DNA of 25,714 nucleotides from Rhizoclosmatium globosum (GCA_002104985.1 MCGO01000364.1:1-25714); one strand, 5' to 3'. Shown: positions 9,961-20,885, counted from the first letter of the stretch. A program made the numbers and translations. The notes: generated by a model not told the origin, from the letters alone.

Positions 9961-10216
9961 TTATGCACTTTCGTCCAGATACGCAGGAACATCACAATCC
10001 CAAGAGTAGGAATACCAGGCAAACACAGTCAGTGCGGCTCCACAGATACCTGTTTCCATTCCTCATCACATGCATTTGATTTGAGAAGAGAGGCTCCAGA
10101 CTTTACGAAGGCAGTGTGAGAATGCTTGACCTTTTCAAAAATTGTGTCAAGACATCGGTATTGCAAGTCAACAATTCCAGCACATTTCTGTCGCAGGCAG
10201 TCGAAATCCATCGTAT
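9961..10216 (-). CDS. Doubtful small ORF after the kinase gene, possible single-helix protein with a frame break
   Basis: Starting at ATG 10216 an open frame reads MDFDCLRQKCAGIVDLQYRC and stays open to 10029 (ends EEWKQ then VSVEPH). If the frame shifts by one base at the GG near 10049, it instead runs into a hydrophobic stretch (ICGAALTVFAWYSYSW) and stops at 9961. The two pieces together would make an 83-residue Cys-containing protein with one C-terminal membrane helix. Alternatively the first part is a 3' exon of the kinase gene upstream (a 40-nt intron 10295-10256 would join it in frame), or the whole is non-coding. No family recognised. Confidence 0.25.
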
Positions 10217-10281
10217 AACTGGCAATCAATGGAGGGGTTGAACAAAACTTTTTTACTTGATAAATATGCAATAAGTGAAAA

Positions 10282-12151
10282 TCAGACAACATTACGCGAG
10301 AGCAAGTCGACAAAGTTATGCGTAATGCCAGGATTGGCCCTCTCAGCCTCCTGAAACGCCCTCCTAATCAACCTCACACCTTCTGCGTTACGTCCACCTC
10401 CCATCTTCCCAAGTTCCAACAACACAGCGTCCATTAAAATCTCTGACCTAATGTTTCCGTTCATTATACTTGTAGAGGGCAGCGGAGGTGGCAACCTTGT
10501 AGCATTAGCTGCAGCTGGACTGCTGTATCCTGAATCAGAGTAACCTGAGTCCGCAGGGTATTTAATTATTTCGGGTAATGGCTTGGATGGTCGCTTTGGT
10601 ACTGGTCGAATTGTGTCAACACCATCTCCCCACGCCTGGTCTGTCAGAGTGCGTGGCTGAACAGGCGAAACTGCAGGTGATATCATTGGTTGAGTGACTG
10701 GCATAGCTGGCTGCCTTGGAGAGAGTATGTTGGATGGCAGCATCGTGCCAAATGGTTTTGGTGCTGCTTTTGGCTTCACAGTTCCGAAGTCCCACCCTTC
10801 GTCATCTTCTTCGTCGATTCGACTGTTCAATTATTTAGATTGATTATTAATTGGTATTCATATTGTAATTCGACATACAGGCTTCGAGCTAATTCATCGG
10901 GGTCGAAATGAAGGGAATCAGAGTCCCCATTTTCCATAAGAAACCGTTCATGGCGCTCCAGCAGCTCCATTAAACATTGAGGCTTTCGAGCAGCTTTGAT
11001 GAATCGGTGTTTTAAAAGCTCTGAAGCGTGTGGTCGCTTGTATATGTTAGTTTAAACATTGGAGTGGAGAGTTCCTCACCTTTTGAGGATCCTTTTGCAG
11101 ACATAACGCCACAAACTCTTTGAAACCGCGAGTAAAGTTGCCTTCCAGCTTCGGTGGCTCATTATGGGGAATGAGAAACAGTGCTTTAGGCACCGACAGG
11201 TCGGCGTATGGAGGGAAACCTTTTGCCAGTTCAAGTGCCGTAATGCCGAGACTCCAGATATCAGCCTTTATGAAGATTAGACCAGAGGTTATGAAACAGT
11301 TAGACCCTCACCTTTTTGTCATAACCAGTTTGTTGAATGACTTCCGGAGCCATCCAAAACGGAGATCCAACGAACGTGTTCATTTTTTTGATTGTCATTG
11401 TGGCTGAGATTTGACCTGATACTCCAAAGTCCGCAATCTTGACTGAGCCATCAGAACATAACAATATGTTCGCGGCTGTGATGCGAAGTAAGAACAAGCC
11501 CCTCCACCATGAAGCACCATACCTTTGATATCACGATGCAGCTTATCCTCCGAATGCAAATATTCCAGACCTTTCAATAATTCCTTCAACACAATCGCGA
11601 TGTACCCTTCTTCAAACACGCCTGACCGCATCTAAATTGTGATAACGAGTCCCAGTTAGCTTATTGAATATGGAATTGACAAGGTACTCTCACCAAATCC
11701 AAACAGCTTCCACCAGCGCAATACTCCATCACAATCCACAAACTCGACCCCCGAATATAACTCCCATACAGCTTCGTGATATGGTCGGAATGCAACTGCT
11801 TTAGAATATTAATTTCTTGCTGGATATCTTCGAGCTCGTCTTCCGCGGCTGTTTGCGGTTTGAGTCAGCATGCTTGGGATACTGTGTTTGGCAAGGGACG
11901 GTTACCATCAAGGTCAATGATTTTGATAGCGACGGGATTCTGCGTTTCAATATGGATTCCCTGTGTGGTGAGGCTGGTTTAGAAAGGAGTGAGGTTGAGG
12001 ATTAAGGGAGGGCCAGCCACCTTGTACACTTTCCCAAAGGAGCCTTTGCCGATGCATTGCTTTCATAGGCGCGTTAGTTGCAAGGTTATCTTAGGTATAA
12101 GAGAGGTACCTGCTTCTGAAAGAGGGTCTCGGGGTCAAGCGGAGGCGGCAT
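10282..12151 (-). CDS. Germinal-centre-kinase-III Ser/Thr protein kinase (MST3/MST4/Sid1-like)
   Basis: STE20-family kinase. Nine exons: 12151-12110, 12059-12021, 11960-11906, 11848-11694, 11631-11523, 11475-11312, 11265-11080, 11036-10879, 10822-10282; eight introns of 43-62 nt, all in phase, 482 aa. The N-terminus [20 protein letters not shown] is diagnostic for the group. Motifs: Gly loop GKGSFG (18-23), catalytic Lys in VAIKIIDL (Lys40), HRDIKAANILL (Asp131), DFG (149-151), WMAPEV, and [16 protein letters not shown]. The C-terminal half is Pro-rich and ends with [20 protein letters not shown], matching the C-terminal helical region that in animal MST3/4 binds the MO25/CCM3 class of adaptors. 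Fungal relatives act in septation and polarity networks. A further exon past 10282 is possible. The gene is divergent from the CTR gene. Confidence 0.92.
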
Positions 12152-12479
12152 GTTTTGTTTTTTTGAAAGGTGTTCTTTTCGATTGCTTGGTTGTGTCCTG
12201 TTTTCAACTGGACCTGTCTGAAAAAAGGAAGTGGCTCGTGGGTGAGCATTTAAGGTTTCTTTATGGACGTGTTATGCTTTCTAAGAACGTAGTCTTATGG
12301 GAGAGACCACTCCAGCACAGTGAATATCAACAATGAAATTGAGGTTCAGCATCACGTTCGGACAAAGATCAGTTAGCGCACAGACACCCTTTTGGCTACA
12401 ATTTATTAATAATCGACAAGAAATAAGTTGGAACAGGAGGAGCGTGAATTCTGTGATATCGTCAAAATTCATCGCAAAA
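12152..12479. promoter_or_regulatory. 328-bp divergent intergenic region (kinase / copper transporter)
   Basis: The kinase starts at 12151 on the minus strand and the CTR gene at 12480 on the plus strand, so this segment must carry both promoters. A plus-strand frame is open through 12333-12480 in phase with the CTR start, but it has no signal peptide or Cys-rich character, so I regard it as leader. I recognise no copper-response element with confidence. Confidence 0.5.
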
Positions 12480-13927
12480 ATGACTCTTGATTGCGTTTTA
12501 GAACCTTGGACACCTGGTTGTGAAGCGTACGAGCTACCGTCTGCAAATGTGACCTCATCAGTTACACGACTGTGTCAATCTATGGACTGGATGCCAGGTA
12601 ATGTCGTCGACATCAAATTCCAGAAAAGCTAAGCAACACTGAAGGATGCTCGGTGGCTAAAATGTGCGAGGCCACACCGAACTTACCCCACTGCAACTCG
12701 TTTTCTGTACTTGCTGATATTTGTCGCTATGATATGCCTGGAATGAAGGGCTGCTTTGAGTATAAGAACATGTGCAACACACAAAGTACGACTCTGCTTT
12801 CTTAAGTGCCTCCTCTGCGTACTGAACATTATCACCAGACTCTGTCGTGCAACAATGCAAGACGTACCCGCCTCTTCCGTACCTGACCACCACGAAAGAG
12901 GCGAAACAACATGTGCAAAGCATATGCCATTCTATGCCAATGGATGGATGTGAACTGTGTCCAACCGCTACTGCTGGTAAGCTCAATAGTCTTATCGATG
13001 AGGATGATCACTCTGCGTGCGGAGGCGGCGGTTCAATGAAAATGGCTCAAAATCCTCTCCTCGCCTTATCCCTTTCCAACACAGTGTCTACATCTTCAAC
13101 CGCAGCGAAAATTGCGCAATGTGATTGGTTTGGGGTATACGCTGATTTGTGTATTCAAATGCCCGAAATGCCAGAGGTAAATTGAGGGATTCATCTTCGA
13201 ATATTTACACCTGATATAGTGTATTCAATTTTCCGCAATGTGTGACGCGACTCCTAAGTTTCCTCTGTGCCCAAACTCAGGAGCTCCGTCAGATCCACGA
13301 ATCCCTCTCCCACCACCAACAATGCAAATGGTAATTCCCTTCATCTCCCACTATTTCTAACGCGAATCGCAGTACTTTCACTTCAGCTTATCGGAATACA
13401 TTCTCTTCAAGGCGTGGCTCCCACGTTCAACTCTCCAATTCACACTCTCCTGTATTGCTCTCTTCTCGCTAGCCATCCTGTACGAATGGTTCTTGAATTT
13501 CCAAAAGCAATGGGAACGTAAAGCCGTTCATGAATACCAGTCGCTATTGCTCTCTCTTAGGGCGAATGCGGCGGCTACGGTTCACGAAACTCGGCCCGGG
13601 AGAAGCAGTGTTACTGACACGGAAGAAGCGCAGGCGTTGTTATCTCCACAACGCAGACGAAGGTTGCCCAACGCAGAAGCGCGGATGAAGCTAGCACAAA
13701 TTCGCATGATTAAGGGATTTTTGAGAGTGGTAAGCTCGACCGCAGGATATATGTTGATGCTTGTTACCATGACATACAACGTATTACTCTGTTTAAGTGT
13801 CGTAGTGGGTTTTGGTGTTGGAAGTTTCCTATTTCACTTTGAAGGACTTGAAATGATTCGAAGTGATGAAGGAGAAGATGAATTATTGGTTGGGGATGGT
13901 GAGGGAGATCATTCCTGTTGCGGATAG
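12480..13927 (+). CDS. CTR: CTR-family copper transporter with long Cys/Met-rich ectodomain
   Basis: High-affinity copper uptake protein, 420 aa. Five exons: 12480-12597, 12645-12785, 12839-13176, 13220-13330, 13373-13927; introns of 42-53 nt, all in phase. The membrane core is classical: YFHFSLSEYILFKAW before the first helix, then a basic cytosolic loop, the second helix with the MxxxM motif (GYMLMLVTMTYN, Met365/Met369), and the third with GxxxG (GFGVG, 382-386). The first 236 residues form a Cys-rich extracellular part with four units of the type [IL]C...M..M..C (LCQSMDWMPGC, ICRYDMPGMKGC, ICHSMPMDGC, LCIQMPEMPEC), each probably a copper-collecting segment. The tail ends SCCG, a possible cytosolic copper ligand. 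No signal peptide is seen, as in other CTR proteins. Core call is secure; the ectodomain role is inferred. Confidence 0.93.
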
Positions 13928-14010
13928 ATTGTTGACTTCATAAAGATAATTGATATGATTTCGGTAAGATTAATCACGGACGATCTGCCAGATTCACAAC
14001 TTTATTCAAC

Positions 14011-16517
14011 TCACAACCATGTCCTATTCGCGTATTCCACCGTTTTGACGGTTTTTCCACAATTTAAATCCACTTTCTCAACCCCAACTTTTTCAACACC
14101 ACTTCCCTCTTTCTGAATATCCTCAATCACGCTCCCAGCTTCAATATTTAGAAGAGAAGTTCGTTCCTCCAAATCCATCAAAATTCGAATATGGCCTCCT
14201 GTCAAACTACTCGATTCAATCAGCGACTTGATATTCGCCACAGCCGTCGGGAGTAAGAAACCAGTTATCTTTAATTTGAAGGCCGTTTGTTTCGCTAATC
14301 GCTGTGTGCTGGATGTTCGAATGGCCTCCACATCAGTTGATTCGATTTGTTCGATTTTGACAATCTAGTCACATTATAAGCTGATGTCAAGTAAAAATCA
14401 TCGTCACCCACATCGGCAAGTTTGATTGACGCGTTCAAAAATGGAGAAGGCGAAATCAAAACTGGTTGATGGAGTGCCCGCCTTTCCACACTTTGTTCGA
14501 CCCATGTCAAAAGGTAGTCATGCAATTGTTTCAGAGACTCCATTCCAGTAAAGAGTAGCTGGAGTGGAGCTTGGTGGTGGTCGGTTTTTGATATCCTATG
14601 GAATAATCAATGGTTTGAAAACAGAGGCTCAGTACTTACGTGCGTCCCGGTTGCAAATGCTCCATTTCTTTCAACTCTTTCTTTGTTTCTTGTACCTCTG
14701 CTTCGTTAATTTCTTCATTTGGAGTGTATTTGCTTCTGACTTTGGCAGGAGCAATGATCATCTTAAACTTGATTCCTTTTGAGATCAGAGCTCCTCTCAA
14801 TCCAGAATTCGCTTTCGTTAACAATGCACGATAATCACTTGTAGTATTTCCTGCAAATTCGGGACTTTGGAACAGTACAGTAAACTCAGAGTTCATGTAG
14901 TAAAAGTATTCCGAATGCCCTTGTTCCAATGAAGCGAAAACAGATTTGAATGATTGACGCCTGGGTCCGACAAAGGATCAGTTTCGTTCATTATCCATAC
15001 ATTCGTAAATTACCACTCCTCTTCTTTCGCTGTGAAAAAAGCCAGCTCACTCTGCTCAAAAGGTTTCAAGGCAGTCCCCGATTTTATGGCAAGAATTCTT
15101 GTCATCAACCCAACATGTGTAGGTGCTTTTGGTCCATTTGGATAAACGTGTGAAACCAGATTCGCATCAAACTGGGCTTTAAGGGGCTAATCTGAAGATT
15201 AATACAAACCCACCTCATCGCTAGCTTTTGCTTACCAGCGAACGTAGAGGGGTCTTTTGGATATGATGATGTATTGTTGAATATCGTTCTGCCTCGGTTC
15301 GTTCCTTAAACCAAGGTTGACATTCCGATGAAATAAGAACCATTCCAGTTTTAAGCGAGTAATCCAATAGAGGAGCCTGTGCAGACTGTTATCACTGGAA
15401 GTAGACGAACTGAAACCAAACCTCAACTGCTGAGTCCATGGGATCAAACTCAAAATCGTTCTGTTGTTCACGAGAGAGTCAGATGATCGAAAATTATTGG
15501 ACATCACCTACCGTTATCGAAGATTCCGTATTTTGTTGTTCCATAACTCGATCAGCTGGCTTCACATCTGCCTTGGTTACAGGGATCTGGTCATTCGAAT
15601 TTACGCTCGCGTCTACTTTATGCGACATTGTAAGTGCATCATTACAAGAAGTGAAAGTCTGTTTCTCAAAGCTGGCTGCCTTCTTGTCCACCAGAATGGA
15701 AAACAGTCGAGGTTTGGCACCAGTCTCGATTTCCATATTGCTGGATTCAGCAACTGAATTCGTACGCGATAGTCCAGGATCAGTAGGACGAGCAGTCATT
15801 TCAGTAGAAGCCACTGCCGCCGAAGCCATTCGAAACGCGTGTACATCCTCATCTTCAGGCGTACACTCCAAATCCGACATACAATCATCTCCAGCGCCGT
15901 CTTCGTCATCTTCCTCCTCCTCCTGCATTACCGGAGCAAGTCTTCCCACAGGTTCTTTAGTCAATGGAGCACGCTTCGCCCATGGCGATGTTTGCAAGAC
16001 ATTCGGAGACGAGTTATAACGAGTCATGAGTCTGTTTGCGACAGGGAACGAGACTGTTGATGATTCGATTGACGCGAGGACACCAAATGGATTCTTTTTC
16101 GCTTGTTTCGCTGGCGGTTGTCCAAGAGAAGATGAAATCGAAAATGGATTTGTGTTGCGGATTGTGGTGGTTGTTGTTGTTGCTGGAGCAGTGATTCGGG
16201 CTGGACTGGTTGTCATTGGTAAATTCACTTTCTTCACTTCCTCCTTCATTTTAGAAGCCTCATTCAGTGGAGCCGGTGACAGAGTCGTTTGTTTGACAGG
16301 TTGAGTCTGAGGAGGTACTACAGAGGCTCCAGCTGAAGCAGAGCTTGCAAGCCGTTCTCTGCGATGCTTTTCCTGAGGTGGATTGGTTATGCATGAAGGA
16401 GAGTAACGTAGAAGTTACCCTCAATTCGGCAAGACTTAATCCACTTCCTTTTGTCTTCTTCGCAGCGGGGGCATCAGCGTCCGTTGTGCTACTTCGTTTC
16501 GTTTTGCTTTGGAGCAT
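14011..16517 (-). CDS. DONSON: DONSON-like replication protein
   Basis: Homologue of animal DONSON (downstream neighbour of SON), which helps assemble the CMG helicase and protects forks. Eight exons: 16517-16419, 16372-15512, 15460-15422, 15376-15236, 15186-15014, 14960-14640, 14595-14412, 14364-14011; seven introns of 44-53 nt, all in phase, 723 aa. The N-terminal third is low complexity with two NPF motifs (NTNPFSI, KKNPFGV), as in DONSON. The conserved core shows PLLDYSLKTGMVLISS, WRQSFKSVFASLEQGH, YFYYMNSEFTVLF, and NSGLRGALISKGIKFKM, then LHQPVLISPSPFLNASIKL. An ATG at 16531 is out of frame and may act as an overlapping upstream ORF; 16517 fits the protein. It is divergent (169 bp) from the 7TM gene and converges on the CTR gene (83 bp). 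Confidence 0.85.
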
Positions 16518-16686
16518 CTTTGTTCGGACATCTTCCAGAAAAACCAGACAAATAAACGTATGTTCTCTGCAAGTTTATCATATTCATTTCAAATCATGGA
16601 TTCTGGCTGAATTTGATTCGTGGAAGAAGTCAAGGGGGAAAACTTCTTTCTCCATTGTCCATTTCCATCATTGTCGACACCTTGTT

Positions 16687-17576
16687 ATGAGTTCCCGCTT
16701 GAGCGATAGGGATTTCCTGTCCGTCATTATTAATACTGCTACAATAGCTATGGATGTACTTGAAGTAATAATATTTTGTGTAGCTGTATTCCGGATCAAA
16801 GACGTTCCATTCGCACAGTCCCTCACATATACCCCATTCCTGCTAGCTATGCTTGCATTTGCTGCTGTTCTCACATTGCTGCCTGTTTTTCACACGTTTG
16901 CTATGTATAATAATCATGATATATCTCTGGATCATCTCAACTTCACGTGTCTAAATGTGGCCGTCTGTTTCATACAATCAGCATGTGAGAAATGTTTTAG
17001 AACAGGTTGCGATTGTTTACCATTCTTCATTTAGATGTTCTATACAGTTGGTTCCGATCGCAAACAATCTTGAAAATCAAGATGTCTGGGAAAAAGTACC
17101 ACTTTTGGTTTGTTCCTCTTGTCGCAATCATTGAAATTGCTATCGTGTCTCAAATTGGACTACTTTTTATGCAATACCTCTTTCCAAACGTAAATTTAAG
17201 CAGCAGCATTTCCATGACAGTATCTACCACTGTCGGAGCAACGATTGTCATCTTTGATCTTGCCATGTTGCTTATATTTTATCAGTTCTTGAATGATACC
17301 AAAGTCGAGTTCCAAACGTATGATGATCGACTATCCTGTATATCAAAATACGGCTTCATTTGTAATTTCCTCAGTATACTTGCACTTGGCGTCTATGTGA
17401 CTCGTGCAGTTATCGGTAGAACGGCGTATAATGCAAATGTCTTATTATCATTTGTCTACGTAATCTTCAACTTGATATTCTGTGCGTTGTTGAAGATGAA
17501 ATACGATCTACTTGTCCTCGATGCAGCAGCAAGCAATGCGAATGAGAGCACAATAAAAGGAGTGGATAAGTTCTGA
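16687..17576 (+). CDS. Unknown seven-helix membrane protein
   Basis: Two exons (16687-16984, 17035-17576) with a 50-nt GTGAGA...TTTAG intron encode 279 aa. Seven hydrophobic segments can be counted: ending near VLEVIIFCVAVF; FLLAMLAFAAVLTLLPVF; TCLNVAVCFIQSAYVL; FWFVPLVAIIEIAIVSQIG; VGATIVIFDLAMLLIFYQF; FICNFLSILALGVYV; VLLSFVYVIFNLIFCALL. The N-terminus is short without a signal peptide and the C-terminus is a short polar tail. Loops are short, and the third helix runs into YSWFRSQTILK. The architecture resembles a 7TM receptor, but I cannot see a family signature (no clear DRY or NPxxY). Only 28 bp separate its stop from the next start codon. Function unknown. Confidence 0.8.
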
Positions 17577-17604
17577 AAAGCAAATATTAATCTTGATTTG
17601 AAAA

Positions 17605-19000
17605 ATGCCACCAAAACGAAGCGCCGAGTCACCATCTGCCCCACCAAAGAAAACGCATCCCTTCTTTGCAGCGAAAGAGAAGAAGGAAGAAATCGGAAAC
17701 CTCGAATGGAAAGTCATTGGCAACTCTCTCCTCGTTGGAACGCGTGGTCTACAGACTCCTTCAGCAACCATCGCAGCCTTCGACTTTGACGGAACAATCA
17801 CACTCGCGAATGGAACCCACGTCTTTTCAAAGAGCCCAGACGATTGGATGTGGGTTGCAAAGAACACCAGAGAGAAGCTCTTGGATGCACACAAGAGGGG
17901 CTTTCGGATTGTGATCTTGTCCAACCAGAAGGGCCTGTTGGATGAAGGCAAGAAGGCGGCTGCGTTCTCAAAAGAGGCTATCTTCAAGGGGAAGGTGGCG
18001 AATGTGGCGGGTGAGTTTACCAGAACCTCCTCCACAATCTAATGACAACCTCCCAACTAGCCTCACTTGACATTCCATTACTTGTACTTGCTGCACTCGA
18101 TGACAGTGAATACCGTAAACCACAAACTGGAATGTGGGACTACCTCGTGTCACATTGCAATGGTGGTATTTCACCAGACCTTGAAAAGTCGTTCTACGTG
18201 GGAGACGCGGCTGGAAGACCTGATCGAACAGTCGGAGGAAAAGTTTTTAAGAAGGATCACTCAGCTGCCGACTACAGGATGGCTTTGAATTTGGGAATCA
18301 CATTCCATGTTCCTGAAGCCTTCTACGAGATGGACCCATTGGCAACGAAACATCTACCAACATGGGATTTTGATCCACTCAATTTCGTAACCACTGATGA
18401 ACTGTATATTCCGTCTGATATTCCATTAATCCCAACTGACCTTGACGGCCCAGAGTTAATCCTCCTCGTGGTAATGAATACTCTAACAAATATCCTTGAT
18501 GCATCATCTCATATCGAATTCAGGGCCCACCAGCCTCAGGAAAGACGTCGTTCACAAAGAAACACCTCCTCCCCAAAAACTACGTCCACATCAACCAAGA
18601 CACATTGAAGGACCGCAAAAAATGCATCAAAGGCACAATCGAATCGCTGAAAGCTGGCAAATCCGTAGCCGTGGACAACACGAACCCTACAGCAGCAGTC
18701 CGCAAGGAATACATAGCCGCTGCAAAGGAATGCGGTGTCACGCGTGTCCGCGCGTTTTACTTTACAGCGTCGATTGATTTGTGCCTGCATAACAACCATG
18801 TTCGTGCAAAGTGGACAAAAGGCAAGGGGAAAGGCATCGAGAGGGAGCGTATTTCATCGATTGTATTTCACACGTTCCGCAAGAACTTTGAGGAACCTAA
18901 TGTGGATAAAGAAGGGTTCGTTGAAGTGCGTAAGATAAATTTTGTTCCTGAATTCGAGAGTGAAGAGGAGAAAGCGGTTTGGTCGAAATGGTATCTTTAG
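17605..19000 (+). CDS. PNKP: Bifunctional polynucleotide phosphatase/kinase (PNKP/Pnk1)
   Basis: DNA end-processing enzyme that removes 3'-phosphates and adds 5'-phosphates during single- and double-strand break repair. Three exons: 17605-18010, 18061-18470, 18524-19000; introns 50 and 53 nt, in phase, 430 aa. The HAD phosphatase comes first: DFDGTI (nucleophile Asp60, Asp62), VILSNQKG, then YRKPQTGMWDY and FYVGDAAGRP. The kinase domain follows with Walker A GPPASGKTS (273-281), reconstituted by the second splice, then KSVAVDNTNP. There is no FHA domain, so the architecture matches S. pombe Pnk1 (similar length) rather than animal PNKP. The N-terminal basic PPKRSAESP may be nuclear targeting. 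The start lies 28 bp after the 7TM stop. Confidence 0.96.
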
Positions 19001-19030
19001 AAATAAACAGTCAGTTTTATTCCTTTCGAA

Positions 19031-20073
19031 TTATACTACTACGCAAGATAGGGTTATATTTGACTTGACAACTGTGATTGTTTGAAAGAGTTGGCTCTGA
19101 GCTCCGGAAAACCTTTCCCGAACCACAACCTCATATCCATCGTCCTCTCGATACAAACTTGTCGGAATACTGAAACTCATGATTGGATATTCTTCGTCTC
19201 CCAACCTATTCACCAAGACATCAGAACACTCCTCCAACTCATCAAAATAACTCACCCCAGAGCCTTCCCCACATCCACCAATAAGCGCCCACAAACTTTA
19301 AATACAGTCAAGGGACATTCAGCAAGGCAATTGCTCGTGTTCCCTTCCATAGGCTCATGCGCATGTGTTCCCAAAGTGTACACGACGGGGTAGCCCAGGA
19401 GGATTCCTGAAATTGACGTAATTATTGGACTGCGCGACCAGTTCCTTTTATCAATTATTAAGACGTCTGGCTCGATGAGTGACTTGTAGATGTCAGAGAA
19501 TATGGAAGTGATCAGTGTTACTTCCGCGGGTTCGCTGAACTACATATATTCCAGTCAGTGTTGTGGTTGGAGGTATAAAGTGTTTACCATGGGCGATTGG
19601 TTTGTTGATTCTATGTTGATGAATTGACGGTCTTGGAGTGTTGCATTGAAGGAAGTGATCATCAGTTGATGGTTATAGAAATATAGGTCTTCTGCGAGAA
19701 AGAGACAGCGAAGATGCGGGAAATCTGATTATTAGATGTATATGATGAGGTTCTATGTACACAGCATGCACTACAGTAAAAACTAACAAGGTTTGACAGC
19801 GTCCAAGAATCGTTGTACTTCATCGATTTCAGCAAAGAAATAGTCTAAGACATTTCATTTCAGTTTGAATGTGCGGGACAATCTCGAAGGTACCGTTCAA
19901 GAAACAAGGTCGAAGGCCATAAGCTACCACCAGCACATCTGCATATAACGCTTAGTTACAAAACAGAGGAGTTCCAACTTACCCAGCACAAATAGAGATA
20001 CTCGCTTGCTTCTCTTTCCCTTGAATGCTGAACGGAGATGTGAGACAGCAGCATCAAGAAGGCGTTTTGGCAT
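19031..20073 (-). CDS. C1orf74 / UPF0739-like protein
   Basis: Homologue of the uncharacterised animal C1orf74 (UPF0739) family; no biochemical function is known to me. Six exons: 20073-19983, 19938-19894, 19844-19788, 19724-19588, 19539-19256, 19205-19031; introns 44-63 nt, all in phase, 262 aa, close to the animal length. Conserved-looking blocks: VLVVAYGLRPCFLN-D, EVQRFLDAVKPYF, LLGYPVVYTLG, NCLAECPLTVFKV and EEYPI-MSFSIPTSLY. The last intron (19255-19206, GTGAGT...AATAG) lies inside a frame that is open on both sides; ignoring it would give a false frameshift at the VFKV segment. The stop is 31 bp from the convergent PNKP stop. The family name comes from remembered motif similarity, so it needs a profile search. 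Confidence 0.65.
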
Positions 20074-20396
20074 TGGAAAAACAAAACAAAGAGTATCAGA
20101 GAAGTGATTGTATTTATTATATATACGGTGAGAGTTGGGTATGCAGAACTGAAATCACTTGCTCGCTGCAATGTAGAGAACTATTGGGAAAAAGGTCAGT
20201 ACGGTTGAACTGACAGTGCAGAGGATTCATCTCTGGAGCGCCTGTTCCCATTCATATGATTCCCCATTCCAGATTAACGACGTTTCTTGTCAGCTTCCTT
20301 GAATCCAGATTTAGGTTGAAGCCATAAACCATAGAGACACTTGTCCACCCTTCTACTTCGCATAACCTAACGCAGACTCACAGCTCCGTACAATAA
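20074..20396. other. 323-bp intergenic region (5' of C1orf74-like gene, 3' of LSM6)
   Basis: Holds the promoter of the C1orf74-like gene and the 3' end of LSM6. The minus strand contains a 29-codon ATG ORF ending in a basic tail (FKEADKKRR, stop near 20277); it is too short to call. An alternative LSM6 terminal exon could lie here, beginning near 20330. Confidence 0.4.
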
Positions 20397-20885
20397 TCAC
20401 ATGGAGTTCCTCCAAATGAATCGACTGCGTTCCATCGAGTCCTCCACCAAGTCCTCCATCAACTTGTCATCAGCAGAGGAACGAACCATTGTTTCCACGA
20501 ATGAAGGCATCACCATATTTGTTCTTCAAGTCTCCGCCGACGTACTCTTCAGTTTGTTCCATAGCAATGTTCTGTTTATGACGAGTTAGTGTCAGTGGGT
20601 GTGCAGCTGCGGAGCAAGTCCTCTCGCTCAGCCTCTCTCTCCAGCCATCCTCCCAACTTTGAAGCCTTCACTCTCCTTCCTCTTTCTTAGTCCTAGTTCC
20701 TCGATAGAAACAACTGCAAGGGCCAGCCAACTCAAACTCACCATGTACCCATCCAGACAGGCCAACACGCCACGGTACTCGACACCTGAATTCAGGCGAA
20801 CAACGACACGACTTCCAATCGCAGCCCCAAGAAAGTCAGATGGAGTCTTTTTTGTTTGTTTTGGTTCGTCTCCGTTGTCGGCCAT
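20397..20885 (-). CDS. LSM6: U6 snRNA-associated Sm-like protein LSM6 (C-terminal frame uncertain)
   Basis: Subunit of the Lsm1-7 and Lsm2-8 rings in mRNA decay and U6 snRNP. Exon 1 (20885-20742) encodes MADNGDEPKQTKKTPSDFL and the Sm1 motif RLNSGVEYRGVLACLDGYM. Exon 2 starts at 20571 with NIAMEQTEEYVGGDLKNKYG and reaches FIRGNN, the Sm2 start. The 170-nt intron is the longest in the window. After FIRGNN the literal frame stops within six codons (GSFLC, stop at 20470), losing the last beta strand. Skipping one G at about 20487 restores VRSSADDKLMEDLVEDSM, ending at 20397 with an acidic tail. A remote terminal exon is the other possibility. The identity is secure from Sm1 and the KNKYGDAFIRGNN block. 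Confidence 0.92.

Noticed and set aside
15438..16019. 193-codon plus-strand Ser-rich ORF
   Set aside because: Antisense of the low-complexity N-terminal part of DONSON, whose exons splice in phase.
19290..19300. Apparent frameshift in the C1orf74-like gene at VFKV
   Set aside because: A 50-nt GTGAGT...AATAG intron (19255-19206) hidden in open sequence restores the frame without any indel.
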